Shown here in pieces: positions 61,501 to 64,000 of a DNA stretch of 64,000 nucleotides. Position 1 is the stretch's first letter. The number at the start of each line of letters is the position of its first letter. Position numbers and translations under genes: made by a program. The notes beneath the pieces are model-generated. The model did not search any database. It was given only the letters and a program-made list of their open reading frames with translations, and was not told the DNA's origin. This DNA is from Casuarius casuarius (Eukaryota; Chordata; Aves; Casuariiformes; Casuariidae), in NCBI GenBank assembly GCA_003342895.1, contig PTFA01000366.1:124001-188000 (forward strand), given 5' to 3'.

Positions 61501-63203
61501 AACCCACTTCATTTTTCTAACAGAAGGGTAGGAAACAAATATATCATCAGTTACAAATACCTAAATATGGAAGGATTTCTGCTTTCTTTCATCCAGCAGA
61601 TGATAGATAATAGTTAGAAACTGTTCAGTCTAGAAATAAATGGGAGAAATTATTGTCTAGAAATAAATAGGGAGTAACTCCAAGATAATAATAAACATTC
61701 TGAAAAAGAGTACAAAGGATACGTTTTTGGGGGGTCATGCTATGAGAGACTCTTCTGGCTTGCATCTTTCCATGAATGAAACTCCACACATCTGCCAGGA
61801 CCAGGAATTTAGGCAAGCTTGTTCTGGACAGCAGTCATGACAAGAATTAGCACAGATTTTTCCAGTATATACTTTTCCTCTTGGGACAACCAAAACTAAC
61901 TTTTGTACTGGATTTTCAGACTCAGCAAAAATAAGACTGCCACGGGTAATCTAGGAATGGAAGCAATACTGCAGGGTATGAAGAAATCTTTTGATACAGA
62001 ATGAAGCTGGATTTTAATAATCAAAATGTTAAGCTAGGACAGATGAATTCAACTGATTATTACAGTAAATCTTCCAATTATAATCTTCCAGTGGGATTTC
62101 AGGGTCCCTTTCCTTTTGAAGTTAATTGAAGTTTTTTTTCACTGTCTTCAGCAGAAGAAAGATTAGGATCTCTTAATGAACTGTCCTGATAAATTAATAC
62201 TTGTGGATTATTTTCCTCATTTTAGAGCATATATCTGCAGTTAGAAATTTAGTCTTGTTTCACGCAAAGTCCTCATTTTTAATCTTGGGGTTAAACAGTA
62301 CAAATAGTCAAAGGTCCAATCAAAGTCACCTACTGACATCACATTTACTGGAAACTCATGAATTCTTTCTTGCAGCCTGTCCTCAGAGAGTTTTTAACTG
62401 TATTTCTTCCTCTCACCTTTTTAAGTGAATTTAGTACCTGCCAGATAGTCCTGAAGTCTGCAGTCCTTTATTTCTCCCCATAACAGACAGAGTCAGAACC
62501 AGCAATACCTGCTTACTTATTACTGCACAGTAAGCATGAACTCTGAAATCTGCGTCAGAGGTGTTTCGTCCCTAATGTCTCTCAACTCTTACCTCTCGCT
62601 GGGAGTTCAGCACAAGCGACAAAGCCACAGCTCCACTCGGCACCCACAGTGCCTGGCTAACAGACACTAGTCTTTGGCTGGAGATCCTCTCTACCTTTAA
62701 GAGACTCAGCCCTCTGGTTGTTCATATTTAATCTGCAGCACAGGCCTTGTTTGCTACGACATGTAGCAAGCCAGCAGATGAGACCAACCTTCTGGTTACC
62801 AGCTATTTGTGCTGGATTTCAACCACAATCTGGACACCTTCTCCATTTACAAATTCTTTTGCTCCTCACCAACTTGTAAGACCTGTTACAACATCCACAG
62901 ACGCATACTCATTCTTACCTTAGTCCACCAGATATTCAAATAGGGATAGTTTCTCACGCCTGACAGCATGCCAGTAAAGGCCACACTCAGACGTGAACAA
63001 ATGTAGTGTGATTAGATACCTACCCACACACTTTGGCTCCTTTGAATCCCACTGTGAGTTTCCCTGGCAGGTCAGCTTGGTGTTTCCTTCTAGTTCATAG
63101 CCCTCATTGCAGGCCACAAAACACACTGTCTTATAGGAGATGTCAGATGTTGAACAATTAATGTGTCCGTTCTCAGGATCCCGAAGTTTGGGACATTTTC
63201 GAA
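1411..63203 (-). CDS. SVEP1: SVEP1 (polydom), internal part of the coding region, 39 exons
   Basis: Giant secreted matrix protein. From knowledge of the family, it is made by mesenchymal cells, binds integrin alpha9beta1 and angiopoietins, and is needed for lymphatic vessel remodelling. Approximate positions in the 3,040 residues encoded here: CCP2-CCP3 1-126, HYR1-HYR2 127-289, CCP4 290-354, linker region 355-573, three GCC2/GCC3 Cys-rich repeats 574-735, linker 736-767, EGF1-6 768-995, pentraxin 996-1204, CCP5-CCP6 1205-1319, EGF7 1320-1359, CCP7-CCP31 1360-2866, two extra CCPs 2867-2982, CCP32 2983-3040. The domain order and many local strings match human SVEP1. All junctions are frame-compatible. 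The first exon starts in phase 1 and the last ends in phase 1, so the gene continues beyond both window ends. The human protein is about 3,570 residues, so most of it is here. Exon coordinates are listed separately. One intron has a GC donor (55658-55659). Confidence 0.97.
1585..3735 (-). other. SVEP1: SVEP1 intron between extra CCP module B and CCP32
   Basis: About 2.15 kb. No additional CCP half-exon and no recognised repeat were seen. The short open frames are not supported by codon pattern or domains. Confidence 0.65.
3736..3909 (-). CDS. SVEP1: SVEP1 exon: additional CCP module B (not in human)
   Basis: A 174-nt exon, phase 1 to 1: [20 protein letters not shown], then [20 protein letters not shown], ending KPLPLCE. 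It is a complete CCP with acceptor CTTCCAG and donor GAAG|GTAACT. It is the second of two consecutive modules inserted between CCP31 and CCP32. Skipping this exon, or both, keeps the frame. Confidence 0.9.
4880..5053 (-). CDS. SVEP1: SVEP1 exon: additional CCP module A (not in human)
   Basis: A 174-nt exon, phase 1 to 1: [20 protein letters not shown], then [15 protein letters not shown], ending [10 protein letters not shown]. It is a complete four-Cys CCP with intact sites (acceptor GTTATAG, donor GCAA|GTAAGT) and joins in frame on both sides, reading R-ISCG. It is GC- and CpG-richer than its neighbours. It lies between CCP31 and CCP32, where the human protein as I recall it has no module. 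Its start faintly resembles human CCP34. Confidence 0.9.
6104..6167 (-). CDS. SVEP1: SVEP1 exon: CCP31 (end)
   Basis: A 64-nt exon, phase 0 to 1: [20 protein letters not shown], then Arg and the first base of the next codon. It supplies the last two Cys of CCP31 (human GNRERVCQENRQWSGG). Acceptor TTTCGTAG, donor AGAA|GTAGGT. It is the shortest exon found and was located by searching for the missing half-domain. Confidence 0.9.
6168..8282 (-). other. SVEP1: SVEP1 intron within CCP31, with a CpG-rich stretch
   Basis: About 2.1 kb. The stretch from about 7140 to 7640 is richer in GC and CpG than the rest of the intron (for example cgccgcggg, gtggcgcctc). No exon was found in it. The neighbouring introns at 3910-4879 and 5054-6103 contain nothing recognised. 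Confidence 0.6.
8283..8438 (-). CDS. SVEP1: SVEP1 exon: CCP30 (end) and CCP31 (first part)
   Basis: A 156-nt exon, phase 0 to 0: [14 protein letters not shown], then [20 protein letters not shown] to CDSGYELQ. Acceptor TTTTCAG, donor CAA|GTAAGG. It closely parallels the human [18 protein letters not shown]. Confidence 0.95.
9058..9087. repeat. 15-base direct repeat
   Basis: Two adjacent copies of agctttactcatatg, in the intron between the exons at 8.4 and 9.6 kb. Confidence 0.9.
9626..9851 (-). CDS. SVEP1: SVEP1 exon: CCP29 (second half) and CCP30 (first part)
   Basis: A 226-nt exon, phase 2 to 0: [20 protein letters not shown] to SPQSISC, then [20 protein letters not shown] to [12 protein letters not shown]. 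Acceptor GTTGCAG, donor AAG|GTATGG. Confidence 0.95.
11151..13930 (-). CDS. SVEP1: SVEP1 giant exon: CCP14 (end) to CCP29 (first half)
   Basis: A 2,780-nt exon, phase 0 to 2, 926 codons without a stop. It holds the end of CCP14 ([15 protein letters not shown]), 14 complete CCPs (CCP15-CCP28), and the first half of CCP29 ([20 protein letters not shown]). CCP21 (12446-12748) is enlarged by about 42 residues between GEYVQ and LTSFLFGS. In mammals this insert carries the integrin alpha9beta1 site EDDMMEVPY, which is absent here. CCP27 has two extra Cys (CECPVPQI and DFSCGK), as in human. Acceptor TTTTACAG, donor ACAG|GTAAGA. The open frame extends 45 nt into the upstream intron. Confidence 0.97.
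13931..15325 (-). other. SVEP1: SVEP1 intron within CCP14
   Basis: About 1.4 kb between the CCP10-14 exon and the giant exon. Nothing recognised. Confidence 0.65.
15326..15998 (-). CDS. SVEP1: SVEP1 exon: CCP10 (second half) to CCP14 (first part)
   Basis: A 673-nt exon, phase 2 to 0. It holds the end of CCP10 ([17 protein letters not shown]), complete CCP11 ([17 protein letters not shown]), CCP12 ([17 protein letters not shown]), CCP13 ([20 protein letters not shown]), and the start of CCP14 ([14 protein letters not shown]). Acceptor ATCCACAG, donor AAG|GTACAG. The open frame runs on into intron on both sides, so the boundaries rest on splice sites and homology. Confidence 0.96.
15999..20156 (-). 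other. SVEP1: SVEP1 introns within CCP10 and CCP9
   Basis: Introns 15999-18016 and 18185-20156 flank the exon at 18017-18184. The second contains a perfect 16-base palindrome at 18810-18825. No other feature was recognised. Confidence 0.6.
18017..18184 (-). CDS. SVEP1: SVEP1 exon: second half of CCP9 and first half of CCP10
   Basis: A 168-nt exon, phase 2 to 2: [20 protein letters not shown] then [20 protein letters not shown] to SYTCKE. Acceptor GTCTCAG, donor GG|GTATGT. Confidence 0.95.
20157..20348 (-). CDS. SVEP1: SVEP1 exon: second half of CCP8 and first half of CCP9
   Basis: A 192-nt exon, phase 2 to 2: [20 protein letters not shown] to PPPSCEIV, then [20 protein letters not shown] to SYTCDSGY. 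Acceptor ACATAG, donor ACAG|GTAAAT. KCSSPEN...NGKY is the human equivalent of CCP9. Confidence 0.93.
20671..20755 (-). CDS. SVEP1: SVEP1 exon: first half of CCP8
   Basis: An 85-nt exon, phase 1 to 2: [20 protein letters not shown] then TYRSKVMYR, with the last codon split AG|A. Acceptor CTTTTAAAG, donor ACAG|GTAGGA. With the next exon it gives a four-Cys CCP. It is too short for a long open frame and was found by domain continuity. Confidence 0.9.
21526..21702 (-). CDS. SVEP1: SVEP1 exon: CCP7 (sushi)
   Basis: A 177-nt exon, phase 1 to 1: [20 protein letters not shown], then [20 protein letters not shown], ending HAIPYCE. Acceptor CCTCTCAG, donor GAAG|GTATTG. It is the last single-exon CCP before the mid-domain splitting pattern begins. 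Confidence 0.95.
22534..22653 (-). CDS. SVEP1: SVEP1 exon: EGF7 (calcium-binding)
   Basis: A 120-nt exon, phase 1 to 1: [20 protein letters not shown], then [16 protein letters not shown]. Classic cbEGF (DVDEC, Asn at the hydroxylation position). It interrupts the CCP array between CCP6 and CCP7, as in human. Acceptor CTGTAG preceded by a long T run. Confidence 0.96.
23545..23595. repeat. 26-base tandem duplication
   Basis: Two adjacent copies of a unit beginning ccatttccaggcaaaaaatg, identical over 25 bases. They lie in the intron between CCP6 and EGF7. The near-identity points to a recent duplication. Confidence 0.95.
25029..25202 (-). CDS. SVEP1: SVEP1 exon: CCP6 (sushi)
   Basis: A 174-nt exon, phase 1 to 1: [20 protein letters not shown], then [20 protein letters not shown], ending SPSCL. 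Nearly identical to human. Acceptor TTTCAG, donor CTTG|GTGAGA. Confidence 0.96.
26434..26486. repeat. Tandem repeat of an acaccaaa-containing unit
   Basis: Two copies of a unit of about 26 bases, each containing two caccaaaa sub-repeats (gataaaacaccaaaacacc, then gataaacaccaaaacacc). It lies in the intron between CCP5 and CCP6. Confidence 0.9.
27379..27549 (-). CDS. SVEP1: SVEP1 exon: CCP5 (sushi)
   Basis: A 171-nt exon, phase 1 to 1: [20 protein letters not shown], then [15 protein letters not shown], ending TRPLPRCE. Acceptor TCCACAG, donor GAAA|GTGAGT. The split codon is Arg (A|GG). Confidence 0.95.
28077..28200 (-). CDS. SVEP1: SVEP1 exon: pentraxin domain, part 4
   Basis: A 124-nt exon, phase 0 to 1: [20 protein letters not shown], then [20 protein letters not shown], then Ala. 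It finishes the pentraxin domain after a 4.5-kb intron. Acceptor ATCCATAG, donor GCTG|GTTAGA. It has no long open frame of its own and was found by homology and phase. Confidence 0.93.
28201..32733 (-). other. SVEP1: SVEP1 intron inside the pentraxin domain
   Basis: About 4.5 kb. The antisense CR1 copy occupies 31358-32208 and an A run sits near 29350. Nothing else was recognised in the other 3.5 kb. Confidence 0.65.
31358..32208 (+). mobile_element. CR1 LINE, 5'-truncated, with remnant of the reverse transcriptase end
   Basis: The plus strand opens with the reverse-transcriptase motif region read as KFTDDTK (FADDTK in intact CR1), followed by matches to the RT C-terminus such as [17 protein letters not shown] and MKFN. 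These are broken by frameshifts and stops. The 3' UTR follows (ggaactgtctcccagagatg; ggaggttggattagagacct) and the tail ends gtaattctgtga at about 32208. It lies antisense to SVEP1 in the 4.5-kb intron between pentraxin exons 3 and 4. Non-functional. Confidence 0.88.
32734..32858 (-). CDS. SVEP1: SVEP1 exon: pentraxin domain, part 3
   Basis: A 125-nt exon, phase 1 to 0: [20 protein letters not shown] then [24 protein letters not shown] matches the calcium-site region of pentraxins. Acceptor GTTTAG, donor CAG|GTAAGT. A CR1 insertion lies about 0.5 kb further along the following intron. Confidence 0.96.
33393..33568 (-). CDS. SVEP1: SVEP1 exon: pentraxin domain, part 2
   Basis: A 176-nt exon, phase 2 to 1, encoding [40 protein letters not shown] and [20 protein letters not shown] lies where the pentraxin signature sits. 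Donor CCTG|GTATGC. Confidence 0.96.
34186..34387 (-). CDS. SVEP1: SVEP1 exon: pentraxin domain, part 1
   Basis: A 202-nt exon, phase 1 to 2, encoding [20 protein letters not shown], then [20 protein letters not shown], ending LLTDYN plus GG of the next Gly. This is the N-terminal beta-strand part of the pentraxin/LamG-like fold. Acceptor TTGCAG, donor GG|GTAAAT. Confidence 0.95.
34770..34804. repeat. A-rich run with GA units
   Basis: An A14 run followed by aagaaaaag- and gaga-type sequence, in the intron between EGF6 and the first pentraxin exon. Other single-base runs in introns: A14-15 near 29346-29360, T13-14 near 45869-45882, T17 near 48731-48747, and an (ATT)n run near 55892-55911. Confidence 0.85.
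35615..35772 (-). CDS. SVEP1: SVEP1 exon: end of EGF5 and EGF6
   Basis: A 158-nt exon, phase 2 to 1. It completes EGF5 ([13 protein letters not shown]), then encodes EGF6 ([17 protein letters not shown] to [12 protein letters not shown]). NINDCD fits a calcium-binding EGF. Acceptor TCCTTAG, donor ACAG|GTACAC. Confidence 0.95.
36746..36947 (-). CDS. SVEP1: SVEP1 exon: EGF4 and first part of EGF5
   Basis: A 202-nt exon, phase 1 to 2. EGF4 ([19 protein letters not shown] to CLPGFTG) is followed by most of EGF5 ([19 protein letters not shown] to DGINSFR). The exon ends within EGF5 at AG|GTGAAA. The split codon is Arg (AG|G), shared with the next exon. Confidence 0.95.
37800..37913 (-). CDS. SVEP1: SVEP1 exon: EGF3 (calcium-binding type)
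   Basis: A 114-nt exon, phase 1 to 1, encoding [20 protein letters not shown] and [11 protein letters not shown]. Donor ACAG|GTACGC. The acceptor ends TATTTGAAG with an interrupted pyrimidine tract, weaker than its neighbours, but no other AG preserves the CEEDINEC start. Skipping this exon would keep the frame. Confidence 0.92.
38794..38907 (-). CDS. SVEP1: SVEP1 exon: EGF2 (calcium-binding type)
   Basis: A 114-nt exon, phase 1 to 1: [20 protein letters not shown] then [16 protein letters not shown] and the aromatic spacing fit a calcium-binding EGF. Acceptor CATTTTAG, donor TCAG|GTGATT. Confidence 0.95.
39633..39729 (-). CDS. SVEP1: SVEP1 exon: EGF1
   Basis: A 97-nt exon, phase 0 to 1: [20 protein letters not shown] then [11 protein letters not shown]. 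It is an EGF-like domain without an N-terminal calcium-binding DxD. Acceptor TTGCAG, donor ACAG|GTAAAA. Confidence 0.95.
41028..41122 (-). CDS. SVEP1: SVEP1 exon: linker before the EGF array
   Basis: A 95-nt exon, phase 1 to 0, encoding [20 protein letters not shown] and [11 protein letters not shown]. It matches the human linker, but the human KKR-type basic stretch is replaced by SKQYK. Acceptor TTTTTAG, donor CAA|GTAAGG. Confidence 0.9.
41290..41443. repeat. AT-rich (TA)n-like simple repeat
   Basis: About 150 bases of mostly tatata, catata and atgtat units with many short inverted repeats. It lies in the intron between the third GCC2/GCC3 exon and the linker exon. A similar AT-rich tract lies at about 49640-49720. 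Confidence 0.85.
41725..41886 (-). CDS. SVEP1: SVEP1 exon: GCC2/GCC3 Cys-rich repeat 3
   Basis: A 162-nt exon, phase 1 to 1: [20 protein letters not shown], then [20 protein letters not shown], ending ARSITDCS. Acceptor CTTGCAG, donor TCAA|GTAAGC. Confidence 0.95.
42177..42195. repeat. C9-G-C9 homopolymer tract
   Basis: Nineteen bases that are all C except one central G, so the SVEP1 sense strand reads G9-C-G9. It lies in the intron between GCC2/GCC3 exons 2 and 3. The exact run length may be affected by sequencing error. Confidence 0.9.
42719..42880 (-). CDS. SVEP1: SVEP1 exon: GCC2/GCC3 Cys-rich repeat 2
   Basis: A 162-nt exon, phase 1 to 1: [20 protein letters not shown], then [20 protein letters not shown], ending DISACG. 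It has the same length and Cys spacing as its two neighbours. Acceptor GTTATAG, donor GGAG|GTTTGT. Confidence 0.96.
43547..43708 (-). CDS. SVEP1: SVEP1 exon: GCC2/GCC3 Cys-rich repeat 1
   Basis: A 162-nt exon, phase 1 to 1: [20 protein letters not shown] then [20 protein letters not shown]. This is an ephrin-receptor-like (GCC2_GCC3) repeat with the CPxGTY and ExCxxCPxGxY patterns. It is the first of three consecutive 162-nt exons, which look like tandem exon duplication. Confidence 0.96.
44222..44455 (-). CDS. SVEP1: SVEP1 exon: linker region leading into the Cys-rich repeats
   Basis: A 234-nt exon, phase 1 to 1, encoding [20 protein letters not shown], then [17 protein letters not shown], ending [12 protein letters not shown]. 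The acceptor is CCCAG|CTAGCG. A second AG four bases downstream would break the frame and was rejected. Donor TGTG|GTAAGC. Confidence 0.95.
44776..44967 (-). CDS. SVEP1: SVEP1 exon: linker region with RVKR furin-like site
   Basis: A 192-nt exon, phase 1 to 1, beginning [20 protein letters not shown] and ending [11 protein letters not shown]. It contains RVKRHKK; human has RIKRS at about this place, so a basic cleavage-type site is retained in an otherwise variable stretch that is some nine residues longer here. Acceptor CTGGCAG, donor CACAG|GTGAGG. A (GA)n run begins 13 bases upstream of the acceptor on the gene strand. Confidence 0.93.
44982..45010. repeat. A-run plus (GA)n microsatellite
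   Basis: A short A run followed by about ten GA units. It lies just upstream of the acceptor of the RVKR exon on the gene strand (read there as a TC-rich run), so it also forms the pyrimidine tract of that acceptor. Confidence 0.9.
47135..47243 (-). CDS. SVEP1: SVEP1 exon: linker region after CCP4, part 2
   Basis: A 109-nt exon, phase 0 to 1, encoding [19 protein letters not shown] and [15 protein letters not shown]. It has conserved paired Cys and an acidic stretch; no named domain. Acceptor TTTAAAG, donor ATTG|GTAATT. Confidence 0.94.
48179..48560. repeat. Possible old interspersed repeat (LTR-like), unclassified
   Basis: A GC-richer, low-complexity stretch beginning tgtcatggcctgagggcact, with a gggcccatttaagc element and several reiterated short phrases (cttgact, cctgatgaacttgact). 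It differs in composition from the surrounding AT-rich intron and looks like part of an old dispersed element, possibly an LTR starting with TG. No coding remnant, primer site or target duplication was identified. The boundaries and class are guesses. Confidence 0.25.
50004..50125 (-). CDS. SVEP1: SVEP1 exon: linker region after CCP4, part 1
   Basis: A 122-nt exon, phase 1 to 0, encoding [19 protein letters not shown] and [12 protein letters not shown]. It matches human SVEP1 but belongs to no named domain. Acceptor TTTTCAG, donor ATG|GTAGGT. Confidence 0.93.
51183..51377 (-). CDS. SVEP1: SVEP1 exon: CCP4 with extra cysteines
   Basis: A 195-nt exon, phase 1 to 1, beginning [16 protein letters not shown] and ending YSPEWPDCS. 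It has six Cys rather than the usual four, as in human CCP4, so an additional disulfide is likely. Acceptor TGCACAG, donor TCTT|GTAAGT. Confidence 0.94.
52853..52984 (-). CDS. SVEP1: SVEP1 exon: second half of HYR domain 2
   Basis: A 132-nt exon, phase 1 to 1, encoding [20 protein letters not shown] and [17 protein letters not shown], nearly identical to human over the last stretch. Acceptor CTTCTAG, donor AAAG|GTTTGT. Confidence 0.95.
53271..53378 (-). CDS. SVEP1: SVEP1 exon: first half of HYR domain 2
   Basis: A 108-nt exon, phase 1 to 1, encoding [20 protein letters not shown] to EEPQFSDNS. Acceptor CCTATAG, donor CTCAG|GTGAGA. The neighbouring HYR half-exons are less than 0.7 kb away on each side. 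Confidence 0.94.
54064..54193 (-). CDS. SVEP1: SVEP1 exon: second half of HYR domain 1
   Basis: A 130-nt exon, phase 0 to 1, encoding [20 protein letters not shown] and the typical HYR ending [20 protein letters not shown]. Acceptor GTAAAAG, donor ATTG|GTAAGT. Confidence 0.94.
55660..55778 (-). CDS. SVEP1: SVEP1 exon: first half of HYR domain 1
   Basis: A 119-nt exon, phase 1 to 0, encoding [18 protein letters not shown] through PEDNSGDE, the first half of an immunoglobulin-like HYR domain. The acceptor is TGTGTCAG. The donor is GAG|GCAAGT, a GC donor with otherwise ideal consensus. No GT is in a place that keeps both the frame and the homology. Confidence 0.9.
55779..63023 (-). other. SVEP1: SVEP1 introns between CCP2, CCP3 and HYR1
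   Basis: Introns 55779-58234 and 58433-63023, the second being the largest in the window (about 4.6 kb). They hold the (ATT)n run near 55892-55911 and a partial duplication of tctagaaataaat near 61630-61671. No coding or RNA feature was recognised. Confidence 0.6.
58235..58432 (-). CDS. SVEP1: SVEP1 exon: CCP3 (sushi)
   Basis: A 198-nt exon, phase 1 to 1, encoding a CCP that starts [13 protein letters not shown] and ends IQEALCK. Acceptor CTTGTAG, donor AAAG|GTAGAG. The last G joins AT of the next exon to give Asp, reading CKDIEAPQ across the junction as in human (CKDVEAPQ). Confidence 0.94.
63024..63203 (-). CDS. SVEP1: SVEP1 exon: CCP2 (sushi)
   Basis: A 180-nt exon, phase 1 to 1, encoding one complete CCP with four Cys ([13 protein letters not shown] at the start, [10 protein letters not shown] at the end). 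The acceptor is TTTGCAG and the donor GG|GTAGGT. Its last base G joins AA of the next exon to give Glu. It matches human CCP2 closely, which places the signal peptide, VWA and CCP1 beyond the high end of the window. Confidence 0.95.
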
Positions 63204-64000
63204 CTGCAAATGGGAAAAACAAACCAGTTCACTCTGCAGCCCTGAAAACCCAGGGAGTTACAGAAGTTTGCCCAGATTTTTAGGAGTGAGGCAGGGACTG
63301 ATCTGTATACTAGATTGTACAGATTTGGGGATTTTGGCTGCCTAGCTAATTTTTCCAAAGGGCTGATGCCTTATTTTTCCTGAAACGCAGTCCTACACAG
63401 CATGTATGAGGTTAGGCACACAGTTTTCAGCGCACCTAAGTTCCAATATAAGTTTGAGTTTCTAACTCCTCACCATGCCTGGGAGTTTTTTGGGACACTT
63501 CTAACCTGCAAGTTGGCATGGGCCCAATGCTTGCCAGGGATGAGGCTAACAGCTGAATAGAGCAGATGACTGTGTGCCAGTGCTTGGGAACATTTTTCAA
63601 GTATGCCTAAATTTGTTAATATAGACACAGGCACGTGTGGGACTATGCACAGCAGAACACAGGACATTCATCATGGTCCAAGAAAGAGAGAGAAAGAAGG
63701 AAGAAGACAAGACAGTCATACACAACGGGACCATAAGAGAAGAAATGGAAGAGCTTAGGTTGCTGCTGAGACAAAACAGATCCCCTCAGGTGTGGGGCTT
63801 CCGGCGCATGGAGTCCTAGCTGCTGCTCAGCAAGAAGCCTCTCTCCTCCCAGGTCTCACAAACACTGCAAGCAACATGATGTCAAGGAGTATGTGTTGGG
63901 AAAGGGAAGTGAGACATACCTGGGTGATCCTCAGATTGTCTTCTTATTTTGTTTACTGAATCCTGATGCTGAGACTCAACACAACTCTACACTACATTAT
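63204..64000 (-). other. SVEP1: SVEP1 intron upstream of CCP2 (continues off window)
   Basis: Intron between CCP1 and CCP2, cut by the window end. No CCP1 exon, promoter or other feature was seen, so the 5' part of the gene lies beyond base 64000. Confidence 0.7.

Noticed and set aside
1..64000. CRISPR array, operon, rRNA or tRNA genes
   Set aside because: No regularly spaced direct repeats, no cloverleaf or rRNA-like sequence recognised, and the window is clearly intron-containing vertebrate DNA.

Overview
The window is vertebrate nuclear DNA, most likely from a bird. Coding sequence is sparse and split by GT-AG introns. The two transposon copies I recognise are CR1 LINEs, one ending in the ATTCTATGA-like 3' tail seen in avian CR1. 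No bacterial-style gene organisation is present.

The window lies inside one large gene on the minus strand, SVEP1 (polydom: sushi, von Willebrand factor A, EGF and pentraxin domain protein), a giant secreted extracellular-matrix protein. I could place 39 consecutive coding exons from 63203 down to 1411. They total 9,120 nt (3,040 codons) and every exon junction keeps the reading frame. The 5' part (signal peptide, VWA domain, CCP1) lies beyond the high-coordinate end. The 3' part (CCP33, CCP34 and C-terminal EGF repeats in the human protein) lies beyond the low-coordinate end. CCP numbers follow the human protein, which I compare from memory.

Layout in gene order: 63.2-58.2 kb, CCP2 and CCP3. 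55.8-52.9 kb, two HYR domains in four exons. 51.4 kb, CCP4. 50.1-44.2 kb, an unnamed linker region with an RVKR furin-like site. 43.7-41.7 kb, three Cys-rich GCC2/GCC3 (ephrin-receptor-like) repeats. 41.1 kb, a linker. 39.7-35.6 kb, six EGF domains. 34.4-28.1 kb, a pentraxin/LamG domain in four exons. 27.5-25.0 kb, CCP5 and CCP6. 22.6 kb, a calcium-binding EGF. 21.7-1.4 kb, a long CCP array that includes one 2,780-nt exon at 11151-13930.

The points most worth a second look are these. (1) Two complete, in-frame CCP exons (5.0 and 3.8 kb) sit between CCP31 and CCP32 and have no counterpart in the human protein as I know it. (2) The CCP21 insert that carries the integrin alpha9beta1-binding motif in mammals is present but has an unrelated sequence without the motif. 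(3) That insert is bounded by intron-like GTGAGA...CAG ends, is exactly 126 nt, and its removal would leave a normal CCP, so it may be an exitron. (4) One intron has a GC-AG donor. The rest is intron sequence with CR1 copies, simple repeats and small tandem duplications. I see no second gene, RNA gene or CRISPR array.
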